A stretch of 64,000 nt of DNA from Litoditis marina (Eukaryota > Nematoda > Chromadorea > Rhabditida > Rhabditidae), in contig OZ038439.1 of the NCBI GenBank assembly GCA_964036275.1, positions 6,826,169 to 6,890,168 on the forward strand, read 5' to 3'. A model generated the notes under the pieces. It did no database searches. It was not told where the DNA came from and was given only the letters and a program-made list of their open reading frames with translations. The first letter of the stretch is position 1. Each line of letters starts with the position of its first letter. Below, in pieces: positions 59,018-64,000 of this stretch. The position numbers and the translations under genes were made by a program.

Positions 59018-59291
59018 GGCCAATTCTACAACTAACCGGGTTTTTAGGTAACCTAACCCTTTTTTGGTAACCTATTTTTCAGGTTACTTAGTAGGTAACC
59101 TGAAAGTAACCTAAAACTGAAATCCGGTTACCGTTCAAAGTAACGGTAAAAAACACATTTTGCGTTAGAAAAACAGGTAACCGGTTTTTCATTTTAGGTT
59201 ACCACCCGGTTACCTACTGAGGTAACCTGAAAAAAAGGTTACCAAAAAAGGGTTAGGTTACCCAAAAACCCGGTTAGTTGTAGAATTCACC
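59018..59291. mobile_element. Palindromic GGTTACC-repeat MITE with 9-bp target duplication, unit 2 only
   Basis: Starts GGCCAATTCTACAACTAACC and ends GGTTAGTTGTAGAATTCACC; the interior is iterated GGTAACC/GGTTACC words in two inverted halves. Flanked by CCACGAACC at 59009-59017 and 59292-59300; unit 1 has the single site at 32050-32058. Inserted in exon 3 of the small gene copy. Confidence 0.93.
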
Positions 59292-59525
59292 CCACGAACC
59301 GCCCTCAAAATATCGATTGATTCTTTTAAATTATCGATTAGTTTTCGAAAATTATCGATTCATTTACCTTTACTCGAAATAAAGCTCGAAACGAGAGATA
59401 TAGAGGGATATGATGGAGAAAACGAAGAGATAAAGTTCAGCTTGCAACTGTTTCGAGGTATGAATTATGAGGGCGTACAGCAAATGAGAATCTGAGTTGT
59501 AGTTTGGTCTTCCAATTTGACATCT

Positions 59526-59711
59526 CTGAAGTAAAAAACCAAGTTGTTTACCAAGGTTCGCGCCACCAAATTGGTCACTAGTTGATATCAAGTTGTGAAA
59601 TCGAAGATTGGTGCACAATTGTGCACCGAGTTCTCGGTAAAAAGTCTGATCCTTGATTAACAACTTGGGTTTTCGGTGAACCTTGGTAAATAACTAGGTT
59701 TTCAACTTTAG
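59526..59711. mobile_element. TIR element with AACC-AGTT ends, unit 2 only
   Basis: Left CTGAAGTAAAAAACCAAGTT and TTTACCAAGGTTC are matched inversely by GAACCTTGGTAAATAACTAG and AACTTTAG at the right. In unit 1 the position holds a short GTAGTTTGGTT hairpin arm instead, so the exchange was not a simple insertion. Confidence 0.7.
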
Positions 59712-60051
59712 AGAAAGAAGACATAGGAGAGTGTAGTTTAGAATGATAAACTGAAAATGTGAAGGCAAAAGTAAATTATAATAAAGTCAACCTAGAATCC
59801 ACCCGCCCCTGCTCACCCTTTAGTGTCATTTCATTTCGAAATCGGGACTTGATATTCTAATTTTATATTATCATATAGATATGAACTGCAAGAGGGAGAA
59901 AAGAGAATCAAAAAGAGAAAATTGAAAAACAGAGGGAGAAAAGAAAAAATATAGAGAGAAACGAGAAGATAGAGGGATGGAGAGATAAACTAACCTCCGA
60001 ATCATCTTCTATCTCCGCATCAGTGGATTTTCCGGCCGAGCTCGAATTCAT

Positions 60052-61084
60052 TTCTAGCGAAATGGTGTTGCGATTCACGTGTATAACGTGTATTCATCCT
60101 AACTCGAAGTTCACTACACATTTGAACAGAGAGATTGTGTAGAAAACCAGACGGATACATTGGGGGCGACGGATTGTACAAGTAACCTGCGTCCTACTGC
60201 TGTCTCGGCATCCTAACCTATTTGACCTTTTTCAGGTAACCGAAATTGAACATTACTAAAAAAACGACCATGTTGAATATACAAACATCATTATCCGCAT
60301 TATGCGACCCGAAAGCCCGCAGAATCCATCTTGCGTATCCGCAAATAAACGCTTGTTCTTCGCCATAAGATAAGGTCGGGATGAAAGTCGCACGGGGACG
60401 CAGGATGGGGAAAGGTGGCCCACGGCGTTCTCGCCTACAGTAATTTTTGCGATTTAACTTGTATTGAGCTCCGTCCACAAAGTTTTCGTGGCGGGACACT
60501 GTATCCCACTGCAATTTGGAACGGTGCCATATCACTAATTCGCTGCGTATCGCGCTTATTTTCACGCGAATCATTTGCGGAGCGTCTCAAATCGAGGACG
60601 CGAGTTCCTTATTTAATAAAGCTGTTCTTGAGAACGCCGTGGTCCGGATACCGCTGTGAACTCGGAACATGAATTGTGTTCTGATTCTGACGTGATCTTT
60701 GTCACGTGATTGCTTTTTTGTTCCAAAAGAATAGGAAATTTGCTGATTTCTAAAGTGCCTAGTTACGGCGCCCAGCCTGCAGAATCCGATAAGACGTAGT
60801 CTGCAAGTAATTCAGAATTCTTTTAACGATTATCTGTATGTTCTTTTTTGACAGATAACTCCATATTTCATCACTATTTCAACACAGCGATAGTAGACCG
60901 TAGAGTACACGGAAGTAGAGGGATTTTAAACTCTGAAATGTAGTTTGATGTAACAAACGCATCATAATTTGATCGGAAATGAGTCTTGTTCTCTTAAACT
61001 CTATCCAAAATTGGGAAGAAAAACGTATCAAATCAACCTGCTTCCAGGAATTTCCTAATCCACAGCCTTTTCAATAATGTACAC
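60052..61084. other. Region between small-gene copy 2 and galactosyltransferase copy 2
   Basis: Equivalent of 32640-32990 joined directly to 35856-36544, i.e. the uninterrupted ancestral arrangement. No gene. Confidence 0.6.
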
Positions 61085-63659
61085 ATGGTTCAAATTCGAA
61101 TGCATGCTCGTTACATGAAAATATGGATTCTGATTTTCATATCAATAATGTTAATTTGTCTTTTTAAAAATATTTCAACGAAGGACCGCACGAAACACAG
61201 AGGTACAATCACATATCAGATAATTTTTTTGTATACATGATTAGGCATAAAATCTTTTCAGCTCTCGGTGAACATTTTCGTTGCTTTTTGAAAAAAACCC
61301 TGATTTTCTGAAACATGAACTTTTCCTTGCATTGAACATGATCTCCGCATTTTTAAACCTTGTGTTTTCAGTTTCCAAGCATAGAAACGGTTATGTGTTC
61401 GGACAGCCGTTTTCCTTATTCAAACAAAAATGTCCCTCGGTAGGTTTTAGATCATTAATATGCAAACTCAAAACTGATTAATAATCGTAATGAAGTGTTT
61501 TAAATTTTTCAAACATTCAAGCTGGTAATTCCTCTGTTTTGCTGTGCACTCTGCCCATGTTGTGGTAGTTTGGAAGTTGTGCATGCATTACAGCATTACC
61601 GATATTTACTCATTTAATAGTTTTGCTTTTGTTAAACTATAGTCTGTTTCACCAATCGAAGTACTCCTACAGTAATCCGTCAATTATTCAAGGGGGTGTT
61701 TTCTAATGAAAAAGTCAATACTTTGGTGTCAAATTTTCAGAGTTAGTAGTAGTAAACATGCAGAAGCCATAAATAAACATTTTGAGTTCTGAACACGCTA
61801 ATTCACCAAACTTTGACCTGGAAGAGGTAGCAGATTACTGTAGAGGGTTATAAGTGGGTGGAACAAACTATATTTTAGTTGTTAAGGTTTCTCCTCTACT
61901 AAGGGGTCCTCTGAACGTGAATATGACTCTATTTCAACTAAATCAACTCGCTACGTTCTATCCCGCCTACGAGATGGGAGGACACTATACACCGGAGGAC
62001 TGTATCTCGAATCATAAGGTATAGGATGATATATATTTTATTTGAAATGTTGTAAAACCACAAAACTTTGTATAACAACCATAAGAAAATTGAATAATGA
62101 AGTAGATGTTCAGTACCCACATTATGTCGGTTCACAATAAGGTTCAGGGATATTATAATGTATTTCTGCTTCCAAATGAAGACATATGTGTACTGTATGT
62201 TTCAAATTATGCTGTGTACCGACGCGTGCTTGTGGCTCGCGACTCTCGTTTGGCCGGTTGAAAATGGAACGCTTGCGAACTAATGACCTGGAGGCTGACA
62301 GGATGTAACGACAAATGTTATTTCATCCGATGTATAGTCGCCATTTTCCCCATAAAGACAGCAGAGGGTTCGATTGATTGAGCGATGCGGGGCGAGCGGT
62401 CGTTGGTTATCTGCCAGCAGTTGAGAGAGTGTGTAGGTCAATGATACGCAGACTGGCTGGCCCCTCGCCAAACCCCGCCACTTACAAAATCGATGGTACG
62501 GTGTCCACAATGGTTTGACAAATCCAATAATTGTACTTTGATCCCGCTGTCCATTAGTCGTGGTTCGAAACATGCTGGATAACCAGAACAGACTACAATC
62601 TGGGCATTCACTGACAATACATTCGTGTGTTCCAGACAGCCATAGTCGTTCCGTACAAAAACAGATCTCGCCATCTTCGAATTTTTGTCAACAATATTCA
62701 CTTTTTTCTGCGACGACAACAACTGGACTATGCCATTTTCGTGGTAGAACCAATGGGAGAGGACACTTTCAACAGGGCTAAGGTCATTTTTAAAATGGTG
62801 TTTATCACATAAAATTGTAACAACGATACGATAACAAAGTCAACTTCACTTAGAGTTCTCTGTATGGAATGTAACGCATCAAAATGGAAATCAGGAGCTA
62901 TAGTTTGATTTGCGATTACACCGAGCATCAAACTATGAATCCCGCACAACAGAACAACTACGCCCGAATGCATTCAAACCTTTACCGTGTCTACTTCAGC
63001 ATCACTACATCTATGTATTAATGGTTCAATTTTATCTTTTAAAAAATAAAGTACAGCTGTTTTATCAATGTTTTAGTGCTCAAAGTGCATTCAGTGCTTT
63101 CTAGTTGATGAACATTGGCTACCTGGAGGCGATGAGATTCTACGCCTTCGACTGTTTTGTTTTCCACGATGTCGATCTGATTCCAATGGACGATCGGATA
63201 CCGTACACCTGTCACGACTCACCTGCGCATCTAAGTCGGGCGATTGACAAGTTCCACTACGGGTGAGAGGATACATAGATTTTGTATGTACATAAGTTTT
63301 CCATTATACGAACGTATTTCGAGATTTAGTTTCATGAAATAAATGACAGTACCAACTTCTCAATGCAAGCTTTGAAAGACCTATGCGGACATTCCAAAAA
63401 TGTTTCAAGACATTTATTTTTATTATAGTTTAATCACTTCCATACTCACAGCCAAATTCATATTCACAGTACTCAGAGTCAAGGTCAAAACTGGTAGTTT
63501 TGAGTTTTCTCTGTTGTAGCTCAAATTTCCGTTCAGTCTTCCGTATCTCCAATATTTTGGCGGAGTCTGTGCTTTCGCCACGAAAGATTATCGATTGATA
63601 AATGGAGCCTCGAATCGATTTTGGGGCTGGGGCGGAGAGGACGACGAATTGCTCATACG
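61085..63659 (+). CDS. Beta-1,4-galactosyltransferase-family gene, copy 2 (exons 1-6; rest beyond window)
   Basis: Exons 61085-61202, 61372-61439, 61887-62018, 62636-62782, 63105-63262, 63537-63659, all with the same lengths, phases and splice sites as copy 1 and no stop or frameshift. It keeps the membrane anchor IWILIFISIMLICLF, FHDVDLIPMDD and FWGWGGEDDE. Exon 2 reads QKCPS where copy 1 has QKCSS; the proline form looks closer to the vertebrate family. Exon 4 differs at several hydrophobic positions (LFLNNLHFF against IFVNNIHFF). Exons 7 and 8 are expected about 63.9-66.6 kb in window coordinates. Likely functional as far as seen. Confidence 0.9.
61636..61872. mobile_element. MITE, ACTATAG family, copy 5 (galactosyltransferase copy 2, intron 2)
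   Basis: Orthologous by duplication to the copy at 37096-37335; same position relative to exon 3. Confidence 0.85.
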
Positions 63660-64000
63660 GTAGGCTGACTATTTCAATAAACTAATTAAGCTCCGCCCAT
63701 CTTGTAATCTAATGGAAATTTGGGGGTAAGTGAGGTGCAACCAAATAATGGCGAGATTGATCGGAAATCACAGCATTAATGACAATGATGTCTGCAACAG
63801 ATAGTGACCAAACAACAAACGCACAATCCACGATCAACGACCACTCGCCTCGCATCGCTCAGTCAATTGAGACCTCTACTGTCTTCTTCATGGCGAAAAT
63901 GGCAACTATATTTTGATTAGAGTGGTTAACCACTGGTTACGTCTGGGGTAGAGGCGAAACGTACCACTCTCTGTTTCTCTCTCTTTCGTGTTCCATTTAG

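Larger units (their letters stand above)
58862..60051 (-). pseudogene. Second copy of the small coiled-coil gene, disrupted
   Basis: Exons 60051-59995 and 59447-59374 are intact. The exon-3 acceptor ATTTAG|AAG of unit 1 reads ATTTAAAAG here, and exon 3 is split by a 274-bp MITE at 59018-59291. The C-terminal part still reads to a TGA stop at 58862-58864. Inferred pseudogene, with unit 1 carrying the working copy. Confidence 0.75.
57142..64000 (+). repeat. Unit 2 of the large direct duplication (runs off the window)
   Basis: Colinear with 30150-39639, offset about 27.0 kb at the left end. The junction shares TCTATC with the parent exon, and the sequence before it (CGCTGCGTATCATGCGTATC) resembles 46892-46912. 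Lacks the 32991 and 39179 insertions and has its own at 59018 and 59526. Confidence 0.93.

Overview
Eukaryotic window from a nematode, most likely a Caenorhabditis relative. The genes have many short exons with TTTCAG-type 3' splice sites, two start codons sit just behind splice acceptors (as expected for spliced-leader trans-splicing), and the introns are crowded with MITEs. There are no bacterial or phage features and no CRISPR array. Gene models were built by hand from exon phase, splice sites and remembered protein families; no database search was possible.

Layout. 1-10.5 kb is gene-poor: long purine-strand (GA)n arrays, a 5'-truncated non-LTR retrotransposon reverse transcriptase (2094-3539) and MITEs. 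10.5-21.2 kb, minus strand, holds a complete 14-exon ccz-1 (486 aa, Mon1-Ccz1 Rab7 GEF subunit); a 2.5-kb LTR element lies in its intron 7. 21.9-31.2 kb, plus strand, divergent from ccz-1, holds a complete 13-exon BROX-like gene (426 aa, Bro1 domain, C-terminal CaaX box). 31.9-32.6 kb, minus, holds a small 3-exon gene (103 aa, unknown). 36.5-42.4 kb, plus, holds a complete 8-exon beta-1,4-galactosyltransferase-family gene (343 aa). 42.9-46.0 kb, minus, holds the C-terminal ten exons of an alpha-amylase; its catalytic half is not found. 47.7-51.6 kb is a 141-bp satellite of about 28 units. 52-57 kb is mostly non-coding with one or two orphan exon candidates.

Duplication. From 57142 to the window end the sequence repeats 30150-39639 in the same orientation, about 27 kb apart. 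This fits a tandem duplication of a ~27-kb unit whose left breakpoint lies in BROX exon 11. The second unit carries the BROX tail fused to a new in-frame start (101 codons), a disrupted small gene, and the first six exons of a second galactosyltransferase, which runs off the window. The amylase truncation in the first unit can be explained by the same event. Transposons present in only one unit (a 2.9-kb TIR element and a TA-flanked MITE in unit 1, a 9-bp-TSD palindromic MITE in unit 2) give filled/empty site pairs.

The most rewarding items are the chimeric BROX-tail gene at the duplication junction, the LTR element whose interior is exon-like rather than gag-pol, the 'CATACACCAGTAA' MITE family found in about half the ccz-1 introns, and the inverted repeats bracketing BROX exon 6.
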